From DATJNI01 sp035508275 (GTDB lineage Bacteria > Patescibacteriota > Saccharimonadia > Saccharimonadales > UBA4665): a DNA stretch of 64,000 nt. The translations under genes were made by a program, and so were the position numbers. How positions within the stretch are numbered: the first letter of the stretch is position 1; the number at the start of each line of letters is the position of its first letter. Positions 7,911-16,107 of the stretch are shown piece by piece. Where the stretch lies: assembly GCA_035508275.1 (NCBI GenBank), contig DATJNI010000019.1, positions 1 to 64,000 of the forward strand. Direction: 5' to 3'. The notes under the pieces were generated by a model. That model ran no database searches, was not told where the DNA came from, and saw nothing but the letters and a program-made list of their open reading frames with translations.

Positions 7911-8939
7911 TTATTCTACCACTTCTTGTGGTTCGCTAACAGGCTCCTCAGGTTCTTCAGCTTTATGTCTTTGTGCAGTATTTTCTCTATCGTAAAAACT
8001 GGCAGGGTCAATCTTGGATTGTTTGCCTAGTAAAATTTCAGTCACGTTTTTAAGGCTGATAATACCAACGTATTCATTTGCATTGGTTAGAACTATAAAG
8101 AGGCTTTGTCCTGTTGCGTTTAGGGCGTTTAGGGCAAAGTCTAGGTCATCATCTTCGTTTAAGAAGGACGGTTTGGACATAATATCTTTGACCTGACCTT
8201 TTGACTCAATGCTTAGATCTTTGAAGGCTAAGTAGCCAACTATGTCATCACCTTCCTTAACAACCACGTAGTCACTTTTGCTTTCATACACTTCGTTTAT
8301 AAATACCGGGCCGATTGTATCGCTAGGCTTAACTACCTTTACTTTATTGGCTGGTGTCATAATGCTACCTACCGTTTTTTGACTAAGCTTCAGGGCATTA
8401 ATTGCTATCTTGAGCTCATTAGCACCAATTCTATTGTCGTGTTGCTTGGACTGCTTCTTAAGTAGGTCGATGAGATCTTCTGGTTCATATAGTTTAGAGT
8501 GGTCGTCAGATTGCAGGCGGCTATTAACCATGTAGCTGCCGCGATCAATTAGCGGGTGACAGTAGTAGAGGATAAAAACTACAATCGGGTTAAACATTCG
8601 GGTAATGAAGATGTTGAAGTCGCTTAGCGGTCTAGTAGGAATGAGCGAGAAGACGATATAAAGAGACGGAGCTATAATAAGCACGCTTAGCCAAACATCG
8701 AACTCTCTTGCAAAAAGCACAAAACTTAGAGCGCTAAAAAAGCCGGTATATAGCCAAAGTAAAGCCCTCAAATTGCGGCCATAGGAAGCTGCTCTATATA
8801 GTCTTTCGGCGTCAACATCATCACCGTGGCGTGCACGTCTTTGCAACTCTTTAATAGGAAAATAGAAGTAGGTTTTTCTAAGTATTATTCCAACTAAAGC
8901 TAGTAACAGTGAGATTATTCCAAGAGCTATATTTGTCAT
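7911..8939 (-). CDS. CNNM/CBS-domain membrane protein (CorC/hemolysin-C related)
   Basis: 342 residues. Membrane segments lie near residues 3-20, 60-75, 82-98 and about 115-127 (a compact CNNM-like half). A linker (DLIDLLKKQSKQHDNRIGANELKIAINALKLS as the equivalent of the CorC EEL region) leads to VGSIMTPANKVKVVKPSDTI and two CBS motifs, and a Glu/Pro-rich tail ends the protein. Family members bind nucleotides through the CBS pair and affect Mg or cobalt flux; the C-terminal CorC_HlyC domain seems missing here. It is divergent from the DsbA-like gene with 80 bp between. Confidence 0.75.
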   Translation of the reverse strand: MTNIALGIISLLLALVGIILRKTYFYFPIKELQRRARHGDDVDAERLYRAASYGRNLRALLWLYTGFFSALSFVLFAREFDVWLSVLIIAPSLYIVFSLIPTRPLSDFNIFITRMFNPIVVFILYYCHPLIDRGSYMVNSRLQSDDHSKLYEPEDLIDLLKKQSKQHDNRIGANELKIAINALKLSQKTVGSIMTPANKVKVVKPSDTIGPVFINEVYESKSDYVVVKEGDDIVGYLAFKDLSIESKGQVKDIMSKPSFLNEDDDLDFALNALNATGQSLFIVLTNANEYVGIISLKNVTEILLGKQSKIDPASFYDRENTAQRHKAEEPEEPVSEPQEVVE

Positions 8940-8962
8940 AGTTTTATAAGCTTATACCAAGG

Positions 8963-8989
8963 TTGGCGTGCGTTAATTTAGGTTATACT
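8963..8989 (+). promoter_or_regulatory. promoter candidate of the DsbA-like gene
   Basis: TATACT (8984-8989) is preceded at 15 bases by TTGGCG (8963-8968), a weak -35. The ribosome site AGGAG at 9008-9012 lies 7 bases before the ATG at 9020. Confidence 0.4.
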
Positions 8990-9019
8990 ATATAACTATA
9001 CCAATTTAGGAGTAATTTT

Positions 9020-9682
9020 ATGTCAAAACAGTTTCTTATCGTGCTGGCAGTAATTGTTGTGGTATTTATAGGTGTATTTGCTCTTGGTAGTCACAAGCCT
9101 AACAATACTAATTCCAATACACCCTCTCATAACGTGATTGGTGAGGGTCAAGACGGTGTCACCCTCGTTGAATACGGTGATTTTCAGTGTCCGTATTGCG
9201 GCGAGTACTATGCAACTGTTAAGCAAGTTCAGCAGCAATATAACACTCAGATGGTATTTCAGTTTGTAAACTTCCCTCTAACCAGCATTCACCAGAATGC
9301 CTTTGCTGGAGCAAGAGCTGCAGAAGCTGCTGCTCAACAGGGTCAGTTCTGGCCAATGCATGATCTACTGTATCAGCAAAATCAGGTTTACTACGACTCC
9401 AATGAAACTGCTTCCACTTGGATTAACTCAACCAATCCAATTACTTACTTTGACCAATATGCTAAGCAGTTGGGATTAAATCTTACAGAATTTAATAGCG
9501 CCTACTCTTCTAACGCCGTAGACAATACTATTAACTCAGACATGAATAAGGGTAATAAGCTGGGTGTGAACGCTACTCCTACCTTCTACTTGGATGGTAA
9601 GCAGATAATGCCTACTAACAGCGTCTCCTCATTTGAGACATACATTAACGCTGCTATTGCTAGCAAGACACATTCTTCTTAG
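9020..9682 (+). CDS. DsbA-family thiol-disulfide oxidoreductase, membrane anchored
   Basis: 220 residues. An N-terminal signal anchor (FLIVLAVIVVVFIGVFALG) and an Asn/Ser linker lead to a thioredoxin-fold domain with an inserted helical part. The active site is FQCPYCGEYY, with the CPYC pair at residues 57-60, and the cis-proline loop is NATPTFYLDG. It would introduce or shuffle disulfides in exported proteins. That fits a genome whose surface proteins here are rich in spaced cysteine pairs. The start has AGGAG at a good distance. No DsbB/VKOR partner is in the window. Confidence 0.9.
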   Translation: MSKQFLIVLAVIVVVFIGVFALGSHKPNNTNSNTPSHNVIGEGQDGVTLVEYGDFQCPYCGEYYATVKQVQQQYNTQMVFQFVNFPLTSIHQNAFAGARAAEAAAQQGQFWPMHDLLYQQNQVYYDSNETASTWINSTNPITYFDQYAKQLGLNLTEFNSAYSSNAVDNTINSDMNKGNKLGVNATPTFYLDGKQIMPTNSVSSFETYINAAIASKTHSS

Positions 9683-9888
9683 TAGTATAGGTATTGCCTC
9701 CAGGCTGGGCGTTTAACTTCTACCTTGATATTAACTGGGTTAGCGTTCTTTATTTTTATTTTTATAGACATAGAACTAATACCTAAAAACACACCACTTT
9801 TCTGCAAACAGATAGCCGGGGTAAAGACTAGATTGTTTGCTTTTTAATTTTTGTCTCTCTAAACGTAGTTACTATGCTATTAAAAGCA

Positions 9889-10506
9889 CTAGCGCTTGTC
9901 AAGACTGATGTAGAGCCAGTTCTTACTTGAGTAGCGTTCAACACTTCTTAGAACACCGGCAATACGTATGTTTGCTCTTAGAGCGTCTCTTACTTTTGAA
10001 GAAGAGACATCAGGCAGATAGCTGCTGACTACATACGTCTGTTTTGGCAAAACTGGCAATCTGGCAACTGTTTTTCTTAGTGTTGCTTCATCTACGCTAT
10101 CTCTTAAGCCAATGACCAGCTCGATACTACTTAGCATAGACTTAACGCCTGGCCATTTAGGTAGGCCTTCTAGCTTGTCCGAACCAATTAGCAGCACTAG
10201 TTGATCGCCGGGATATAATTTTCTTAGTTTTGGCAGTGTATGTTTAACGCTAAAAGATATATCTGGAAGTTCAGTTACAGCAAACTTAGGATGAGGTTTA
10301 ATCGCTTGTTTAATCATGGCAACACGGTGACCGTAGTGCTCAACAGCAGATTTATCCTTAGGTCTTCTCTCTGGCAGGAAATATATTTTGTCTAAGTTTG
10401 CCTGCTCAATCGCTTGAAGCGCAAAAGCAATATGACCCGTATGTACAGGGTTAAATGTACCGCTGAAGATCCCTATTCTTCTGGCTTTTGTTCTTCTAAG
10501 TCTCAT
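9889..10506 (-). CDS. nadD: nicotinate-nucleotide adenylyltransferase (NadD-like)
   Basis: 205 residues of the HxGH nucleotidyltransferase superfamily. Seen: RRIGIFSGTFNPVHTGH with the catalytic H22 and H25, FLPERRPKDK (P-loop-like substrate region), YGHRVAMIKQAI, LLIGSDKLEGLPKWPG (the GxDxxxxxxxW signature) and the C-terminal SSSKVRDALR. These fit NadD, which converts nicotinate mononucleotide to deamido-NAD. The last step is loosely conserved, so another mononucleotide substrate is possible. About 200 bp downstream hold no gene I can see. It is divergent from the HD-domain gene. Confidence 0.82.
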   Translation of the reverse strand: MRLRRTKARRIGIFSGTFNPVHTGHIAFALQAIEQANLDKIYFLPERRPKDKSAVEHYGHRVAMIKQAIKPHPKFAVTELPDISFSVKHTLPKLRKLYPGDQLVLLIGSDKLEGLPKWPGVKSMLSSIELVIGLRDSVDEATLRKTVARLPVLPKQTYVVSSYLPDVSSSKVRDALRANIRIAGVLRSVERYSSKNWLYISLDKR

Positions 10507-10553
10507 TACCTCTATTATACGCCACTTAAGACTGTAGTAGCCTTAATGAATAC

Positions 10554-10582
10554 TTGCTTATTATTCAATAATATGCTATAGT
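10554..10582 (+). promoter_or_regulatory. promoter of the HD-domain gene, predicted leaderless
   Basis: TTGCTT (10554-10559), a 17-base spacer and TATAGT (10577-10582). The ATG at 10589 falls exactly where transcription should begin, and there is no Shine-Dalgarno. Confidence 0.5.
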
Positions 10583-10588
10583 ACAGAT

Positions 10589-12073
10589 ATGTCAGAAAAA
10601 CTAAATACTCCTTTTCAAACAGAAGACTTATCTATCCCCCATTCTGTGGTTTCTGAGATCTATCTAACTCCTGAAAATGAACAAGATCGAAGGGTTGTAG
10701 AACACTATGAAAGAGAGATACTGCCTCAATCAGATATTGGCGGTAAAGAGCTTTACGCTAGTTTGCGTGGCAACCTTAAAGAATTGGAAACACTTGAAGG
10801 TTGGAAAGCGGTTAAGAGTAGAGCTGAAACAGAAGTCGACGCTCTACCTGATGATTATCTCGATCAGCTACTAGCTAGAACCGCTCCTTTAATTAGATCT
10901 CTGCCTACAGGTCATAGTAAGGGCCACTTTCTAAGAGACACTATTCATCTAACAGGTAATATTAAAGATCCGGCAGTTGCTGGTTCACTTGATAGTACAG
11001 AACTTATTGCTGGTATAACCGCAGGAATTTTTCACGATATTGGCGTGTCTATTGTCGACAGATACCAGGACCAACAAAGAGTTGGTGCACATGCAGAAGT
11101 GGGAGCAAGATTGTTTAGCAGTGTAGGCCAAGACATAGTCCCTCCAAATCTTTCCAAACTGATTCAATATTCCATAGCTGCACATACACACTACTTGAAA
11201 CCTAGAGAGCTTAAGTTAATTGGTGGTGAAGTTTCAACTGCTGAGCCATATGACGACACCACTGATGGCGAGGGAGATAGAACAGCTGTTTGGCTTGCCA
11301 GACAATCAGACAGACGTGATGCAAGCGGAGTGCCATTTATTGTCCGTAATGCTCTGCTCAGAGCTGACCCTGTACAGGATTTTGATGGAGAGAAATTTAT
11401 TGAATTGCAGTCTCGCGAAGAGAGCTTTAAGACTCAGTTTGGTCTTGGTCCAGAAGCCATAGATAAAGGGATCTTGCAGCACTGTTTAAACTATGCAGTT
11501 AATTTCTACAGAGATAATCCATACACCAGCCATGACACTCAGTACTTTACAGAAACTTTAATTACCCCTTCAGTTGAAGATCTGGCTCTGTTCCTTTCTG
11601 TTGTATCGCCCGATAAAGCAAAGGAGCTTGTAGATAAGGTTCGCAGTGAGAACCCAGAAATTGCTGGCAGAATTGAAAACTTTCTTATAGATAGCAAAGA
11701 GATTATAGACACTGAAAACTCAGAAACACCCACTGCAGAAGGCATTCAAGTTTCGTTAGACAAGTTTTTCGATCTTTGCAGAGTTATTGAACCTGCTAAT
11801 GATACTGAAAAGCAGATAGAGTCGCTTCGTGAACAATTCGGCACTTTATCTGAAGAAGAACAACAAAGATGGTCTCGAGGTTTTAATGTGCTAACTGAAC
11901 ATAGCTTCACTAGATGGAAAGAAAATCTGGCGGCAAGTATTGACGGAATTAACAATACCAATTTCGAAGGTAATAACCCGGCAACTCAAAGAGCATTACG
12001 ATCAGTAATTAATCAACTGTCATCTGTTGCCGGCGAAGTGCTGAGCGATATGGTATACCCTGCAGTTAAATAA
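10589..12073 (+). CDS. HD-domain protein, probable metal-dependent phosphohydrolase
   Basis: 494 residues, soluble. An N-terminal helical region of about 100 residues is followed by an HD domain: GHFLRDTIHL (H113), AGIFHDIGV (HD at 149-150), AHAEVGARLF (H168), IAAHTHY (H199, H201) and RQSDRRDA (late Asp). This gives the five-to-six ligand set of two-metal HD hydrolases. The remaining 230 residues are mostly helical and unrecognised (ENLAASIDGINNTNFEGN near the end). HD enzymes of this layout act on nucleotides or cyclic nucleotides; the substrate is unknown. It has its own promoter and converges on the 508-residue gene. Confidence 0.75.
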   Translation: MSEKLNTPFQTEDLSIPHSVVSEIYLTPENEQDRRVVEHYEREILPQSDIGGKELYASLRGNLKELETLEGWKAVKSRAETEVDALPDDYLDQLLARTAPLIRSLPTGHSKGHFLRDTIHLTGNIKDPAVAGSLDSTELIAGITAGIFHDIGVSIVDRYQDQQRVGAHAEVGARLFSSVGQDIVPPNLSKLIQYSIAAHTHYLKPRELKLIGGEVSTAEPYDDTTDGEGDRTAVWLARQSDRRDASGVPFIVRNALLRADPVQDFDGEKFIELQSREESFKTQFGLGPEAIDKGILQHCLNYAVNFYRDNPYTSHDTQYFTETLITPSVEDLALFLSVVSPDKAKELVDKVRSENPEIAGRIENFLIDSKEIIDTENSETPTAEGIQVSLDKFFDLCRVIEPANDTEKQIESLREQFGTLSEEEQQRWSRGFNVLTEHSFTRWKENLAASIDGINNTNFEGNNPATQRALRSVINQLSSVAGEVLSDMVYPAVK

Positions 12074-12115
12074 CAAGCATGCACAAAAATAAGTACCGAG
12101 TAGATTAGTATATTT

Positions 12116-13642
12116 TTAACAGCTGACACTAGTGCCACATACTTGGCAATTATCTATTAATTCTCCCCTAATACGAATGTTTAAGTGTCCGTTTGGGCAC
12201 AAGAAATTCAGTGGACCAAATTGGTCTTCCTCTCCTGAACCAGATCCATTACCGCTTCTACTGCTTGCTCCGCAGTAATCCGGATCGGGCGCTGCTTGTC
12301 GCACACCTATTTCCAAGCGCTTTGCTTCAGCTGTTTTACCTTGTGCTCTTAATAAGGCAGCCTGTTCAAATCCTTTAGCTGTTTTTTCGTCAAACATAGC
12401 TCTGGCAAGTTCTGGGCTGGCTTTAGCTTTGTCCAGCAGTTTCTCTTTTAGGAAGTCTCTTATTAATGTGTCTGCAGTATTACTGTCTATTCCTTCCTTA
12501 GCCATATCAAGAATTAAATCTGTTAATTGCTCAGGGAGAGGAGCTAATTTTTTCCTCCGCTCGTCCGCATCTTCCATAAACTTTTCGTAGTTTTTGTCAT
12601 GATTCTCAGGTACTTGCTCACCCATGAAGATATTCATGCCGTGTATTTTTGAAGCTTCTTCATCGAGCTCTTTTACGAATTCCATAAGACTACCGTCGTT
12701 TAAGCTTATGAATTGGGTGCCGTGAAGTTCAGTCTTTGAAGTGCTGGCCTCTTGATCCAGCCCACCCTTCCTTTTCACTACAGTTTCAATGACTTCATGA
12801 TCTATATATAGACCGGATATTATCGCTTGTTCTTCCTGACGATTGCCGGTGTCATCAACATAATGCACGCGCCTAATTGCTATGCCTTCAGTTGCAGGCC
12901 TGTACCCGCCATGCGCACCGTTAGGGTCTTTTGCATAATCTCGAATTGCATAGTCAGTACATTCTGAAATAGTTGTGACTTCTATACTTATTTCAGGCGT
13001 CAATGTTTCGGTAGCAATGTTGAATTCTCTTAATGCACCCTTTAAACCTTTTCTAGATATTTGCATACCTAATGGCACATATGTTCCGATCTCTTCTACG
13101 TATTCGTTTATGCGCCTAGATTGTTCTTCTTGTTCAGTCGATGGACTTAAACCATTCTTAACCATTGAAGAAATTGAAAGCCCGTGGGAGTAATACTCGC
13201 CACTGTCTGGACTTAAAGTCTGATCCTTTTTTGCAAAATATTCCGAGACATTTTTAGTTGTTGCTTCCCCTATTAAACGCTCGCAGTCTAAATATAACCC
13301 GAGGCGAAGATCAAAATATTCGGGATCGTCTTCTCCTGTAGCTCTACTTATTTCCACTATTTTCTGTGCGGTACCCAAAACATCAATTGGTTTAGGGACC
13401 TTGTCGACTTCGCCGCTATAAAATAGATGTCTATTCCGACCCATTAACCTGGCTGCTTCTGTTGCAGCTCTTTGTCTCTCAACAGATAACTCAGGAACAC
13501 TCTCAGCATCAATAAATACACTGTCCAGTTCTTCACACTGAAATGTTGCAGTGTCGCTTCCGAGACGTAAGTATAGACTTCTCGGATCTGCCACAGCGGC
13601 ATGATCTTCAAATGTTAGAGCTTCGGCCAAGTTTGTCTGCAT
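12116..13642 (-). CDS. unrecognised 508-aa protein with C-terminal zinc ribbon, below a riboswitch
   Basis: 508 residues, acidic, soluble, no signal peptide. The central part (about 190-330) has alternating strand-like segments (EISIEVTTISECTDYAI, EGIAIRRVHYVDDTG, AIISGLYIDHEVIETVV). The 350-440 part is Lys/Glu-rich helical. A Gly/Ser linker leads to a terminal zinc-ribbon-like module with CPNGH and CQVCGTSVSC, four to five possible ligands. I do not recognise the family. AAAGG lies 7 bases before the ATG, supporting the start. The 210-base leader contains the cobalamin-riboswitch-like element. None of the known B12-linked functions (MetE/MetH, class II RNR, transport, synthesis) is visible in the protein. 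Confidence 0.72.
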   Translation of the reverse strand: MQTNLAEALTFEDHAAVADPRSLYLRLGSDTATFQCEELDSVFIDAESVPELSVERQRAATEAARLMGRNRHLFYSGEVDKVPKPIDVLGTAQKIVEISRATGEDDPEYFDLRLGLYLDCERLIGEATTKNVSEYFAKKDQTLSPDSGEYYSHGLSISSMVKNGLSPSTEQEEQSRRINEYVEEIGTYVPLGMQISRKGLKGALREFNIATETLTPEISIEVTTISECTDYAIRDYAKDPNGAHGGYRPATEGIAIRRVHYVDDTGNRQEEQAIISGLYIDHEVIETVVKRKGGLDQEASTSKTELHGTQFISLNDGSLMEFVKELDEEASKIHGMNIFMGEQVPENHDKNYEKFMEDADERRKKLAPLPEQLTDLILDMAKEGIDSNTADTLIRDFLKEKLLDKAKASPELARAMFDEKTAKGFEQAALLRAQGKTAEAKRLEIGVRQAAPDPDYCGASSRSGNGSGSGEEDQFGPLNFLCPNGHLNIRIRGELIDNCQVCGTSVSC

Positions 13643-13716
13643 TAATATACCTTTCTCTATGAAGCGAGGCTAGCTGACAATATTGGCTTATAGCTCTTGC
13701 TCGAGAGACTTTTATT

Positions 13717-13790
13717 TAGCTGTATCGGACTTGCTTCTTCTAAAGCTTACCGTTGCGGCACAGTTCCTGAATCTCACAGGATTCCAGCTA
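13717..13790 (-). promoter_or_regulatory. cobalamin riboswitch-like element
   Basis: Read on the minus strand from 13790: a closing arm TAGCTG (13790-13785) overlaps the GGAA box. Then comes a TCCTG/CAGGA hairpin with GTGAGAT loop (13781-13765), then CTGTGCCGCAACGGTAAG (13763-13746), then the B12-box AGTCCGATAC (13731-13722), then CAGCTA (13722-13717) pairing perfectly with the first arm. This follows the cobalamin core order GGGAA, GUGxxAAUC, CCGCAACxGUAAG, AGYCMG. The peripheral arms are short, as in compact class II forms. A second CAGCTA at 13676-13671, before the ribosome site, could compete for the first arm as an expression switch. Confidence rests on the joint match, not on one motif. 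Confidence 0.75.
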
Positions 13791-13853
13791 TGTATTTTGT
13801 TAATGTAGCCTAAGAGTAACAGTTGTAGTAATGGAATTCTATAGTATTAATTA

Positions 13854-14324
13854 CTATGCACTAACTTTTTGTTTTAAAATCTGAAGCCGCGGCATAAAAC
13901 TTTGTGCTGCAGAATCTAAACCTAAAACTTTTAGTGCCCCTATAAGGACATATAAATGGTCAATGCTATCCTCGGCTAAGTTAGCTGCGTCGGTCTCAAC
14001 TTGCGTGAAGGCATTCTCTATTTTCTCCACCAGCCATTTCTCTTCTTTGGGCTGTACTTGGTTAGTTTTAACTTTAGGTGTTACCTGGGAGTAAACAACT
14101 TCTAGAGAACGGGCTGAGTTATCTCGTTTCCTGATTTGCCCTCTTTTAATTAGGTTGTCTATGAGTGTGGCGACTGAGGCAACAGAGCGATAATTAAGAC
14201 CAGTCATAATTTCTCGGTAGCTCGGGCTATAGCCATGCTCGGCGATGTAGTTATCTATGAAGTCCAGCATGACTTTTTGTTTTCGGGTTGGTCGGATTGC
14301 TTTGCCTGTTTGGTATTCGTTCAT
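13854..14324 (-). CDS. LexA-type winged-helix DNA-binding protein lacking the peptidase domain
   Basis: About 156 residues from the ATG at 14324. Residues 10-75 match the LexA DNA-binding domain: RPTRKQKVMLDFIDNYIAEH, GYSPSYREIMTGLNYRSVAS, and LIDNLIKRGQIRKRDNSARS. The rest is not the S24 autocleavage domain, has no Ser/Lys dyad motif, and looks helical (VEKIENAFTQVETDAANLAE). It is thus a LexA-like regulator that cannot self-cleave, and what releases it from DNA is unknown. The longer frame from 14462 runs through the GtrA gene. GGAAGG lies just upstream of the chosen start. It lies at the end of the polymerase-GtrA group on the same strand. Confidence 0.75.
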   Translation of the reverse strand: MNEYQTGKAIRPTRKQKVMLDFIDNYIAEHGYSPSYREIMTGLNYRSVASVATLIDNLIKRGQIRKRDNSARSLEVVYSQVTPKVKTNQVQPKEEKWLVEKIENAFTQVETDAANLAEDSIDHLYVLIGALKVLGLDSAAQSFMPRLQILKQKVSA

Positions 14325-14334
14325 ATGCCTTCCA

Positions 14335-14757
14335 TTATGCCACTTTTTTTTCTTCCGGGAAAACCCAATACTTGTACCAAAGGAAGCTCCAGACAGTGAA
14401 AAATCCGGATGAAACAAAAAAGCCAATGTACGGGGTGATACCAATATATTTAAGGCCGCCAATTATTGCGTAGTCTATAACGAAACCGATGCTCTCTATA
14501 AAGATATAGCGTCCAGCATGTTGCATCTCGCTTAGTTTCAAGTGGTCAGAGTTAAACGCCCAGTAACGCTGAGCAAAGTAGTTGAGGCTCCAGCCAACGG
14601 CATCAGCTGCCATCTTTGACCATAGCCAGTACCAGCCCAAACCGCTATAACAAATGGCAAAGACTGCATAGCCAACCCAGAAGTACAGACTGCCACCAGC
14701 CATGTATTTAACAAATTGGATTTTGGTTTTTTTAGAAACCTTAGGTCTTTTTGGCAT
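14335..14757 (-). CDS. GtrA-family membrane protein
   Basis: About 140 residues from the ATG at 14757 (KRPKVSKKTKIQF...). Four membrane helices: FVKYMAGGSLYFWVGYAVFAI, WSKMAADAVGWSLNYFAQRYW, YIFIESIGFVIDYAIIGGL, YIGFFVSSGFFTVWSFLWYKY. It ends in the family's basic FPEEKK tail. The pattern NYFAQRYWAF is the GtrA hallmark. GtrA proteins are thought to flip or carry lipid-linked sugars for glycan modification. The longer frame begins inside the upstream polymerase gene; the chosen start overlaps that gene's end by 17 bases, pointing to coupled translation. Confidence 0.85.
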   Translation of the reverse strand: MPKRPKVSKKTKIQFVKYMAGGSLYFWVGYAVFAICYSGLGWYWLWSKMAADAVGWSLNYFAQRYWAFNSDHLKLSEMQHAGRYIFIESIGFVIDYAIIGGLKYIGITPYIGFFVSSGFFTVWSFLWYKYWVFPEEKKVA

Positions 14758-16063
14758 GGTCGGTACCATTAGTCTTATCCGGGGCCATGGCAATTCCAGC
14801 TAGTCCCCACCAGGTGTAAGCTAGCGTATCATCTGCCCAGGCGTGGGAGAACATATTAACAATGCTAATCCCTATTAAGCTAGCAAATAGGGCTAGAGCC
14901 AAGGGATCATCCCTTCTTAGCCATAGCAAGTATCCAACACCGACGTTAATAAGGAGGAAGAGCACTAGTCCTAGCCAGCCTACTTCTTGCCCTATTTGAA
15001 CGTAGTAGTTCTCGGCAATCCTCGCGTTATTGTTATAGACAGAGGCAGGACCGGCAGTACCAGGACCCCGCCCAAGTGGTTCACGTATAAGCTGCTTAAC
15101 CCCAATCTTCAAGTTGCTCTCATGATTTTGATCGCTAGTAGTTTTAACTACCGAGTTTTTCTGGGTGTGGAGGACTAGGTTTTGGACGCCTGCATTGTTT
15201 TTGTCTAGAGAGTAGAAAATACCTCCGGCTATAACCAAAATACAAACCACTACGGCAGAGAGTTTAAGCGTTTTTTCACTAAGCTTGGCAGTAAATACGA
15301 CTATAACTACACTTACAAATGCTCCGAATAGAGCGCTTCTTGAGTAGGTATAGAACAGAGTGATTACTGCGCCAACAAATAGGGCTATGTGCTTCAAGGT
15401 TTTCTTAGGTCTTACCAGGAATACGGCTAGGATACTAATTGGGATAATTAGGTAGGCCCCAAGTGGATTAGCTCCTCGTAGAGTTGAGGGGATACGTACG
15501 TACTTAGCATTAGAGTTGACCGTTTCAATAACAGGTATGGTGTTGGGGCCGTAGCCGAAGTGTCTTAAAAAGTCATGCGGAAGAACAAAGATCTGAAGTA
15601 AACCAAACGCTACTACTACCACAGCCGGCCAAAGGACAAAGGTAGGCCAGTGTCGCCTAAGGCGAGAGATTCTGAGAGCAACGCACCAAGTGACTAAAAA
15701 GAAAGCTAGGTATCTAAGATTAATTAGTAAGCCGTAAAGGACTGCCTTCCCCGTTACGTCTTTATCTAGAAAAGAGACTAGCCCAAGAGCTAGTGATAGG
15801 AAAATGTAGCCCAGTATTACCCAGACTAGGCGACGGCTTAGAGTGTTAAATCTAATCTTTTTATCTGTAAAAAGCAGATAAACTGAGCCTAGAATGACTA
15901 GTAATAGGACTACGTCGTCCCATAGCCTAACAGCGGTGTAATGCCCAACGAGACTAGATGCCCAGACAGTCAGGAAACCTTGGAATGGAACTAGTACAAA
16001 AATTAATATGACCAGCAGGCTAGTCCACGATAACACCGTGTACTTAATGTCAGAAACTCTCAT
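14741..16063 (-). CDS. O-antigen ligase/polymerase-like membrane protein (Wzy/WaaL fold)
   Basis: 440 residues with ten or more membrane helices. The large outside loop near residues 290-350 contains the family motif region REPLGRGPGTAGPASVYN, typical of Wzy_C/O-antigen ligase proteins. These polymerise lipid-linked repeat units or join finished glycans to an acceptor. It begins 45 bp from the divergent initiating sugar transferase gene and is translationally coupled to a GtrA gene. This suggests one function in assembling the glycan built by the rest of the locus. Polymerase versus ligase cannot be separated from sequence. Confidence 0.82.
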   Translation of the reverse strand: MRVSDIKYTVLSWTSLLVILIFVLVPFQGFLTVWASSLVGHYTAVRLWDDVVLLLVILGSVYLLFTDKKIRFNTLSRRLVWVILGYIFLSLALGLVSFLDKDVTGKAVLYGLLINLRYLAFFLVTWCVALRISRLRRHWPTFVLWPAVVVVAFGLLQIFVLPHDFLRHFGYGPNTIPVIETVNSNAKYVRIPSTLRGANPLGAYLIIPISILAVFLVRPKKTLKHIALFVGAVITLFYTYSRSALFGAFVSVVIVVFTAKLSEKTLKLSAVVVCILVIAGGIFYSLDKNNAGVQNLVLHTQKNSVVKTTSDQNHESNLKIGVKQLIREPLGRGPGTAGPASVYNNNARIAENYYVQIGQEVGWLGLVLFLLINVGVGYLLWLRRDDPLALALFASLIGISIVNMFSHAWADDTLAYTWWGLAGIAMAPDKTNGTDHAKKT

Positions 16064-16107
16064 AATGCTACAATTTAGTATAGCTTTCTATATTTTAAAT
16101 ACATAAT

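Noticed and set aside
9683..9888. Possible non-coding RNA in the gap after the DsbA-like gene
   Set aside because: Only a GCCT-cc-AGGC mini-hairpin and A/T-rich runs are visible. There is no match to SRP RNA, tmRNA, 6S or RNase P RNA motifs.
14325..14462. N-terminal extension of the LexA-like protein
   Set aside because: It lies inside the GtrA gene in another frame. The LexA-like pattern starts right after the ATG at 14324, which has a GGAAGG site.
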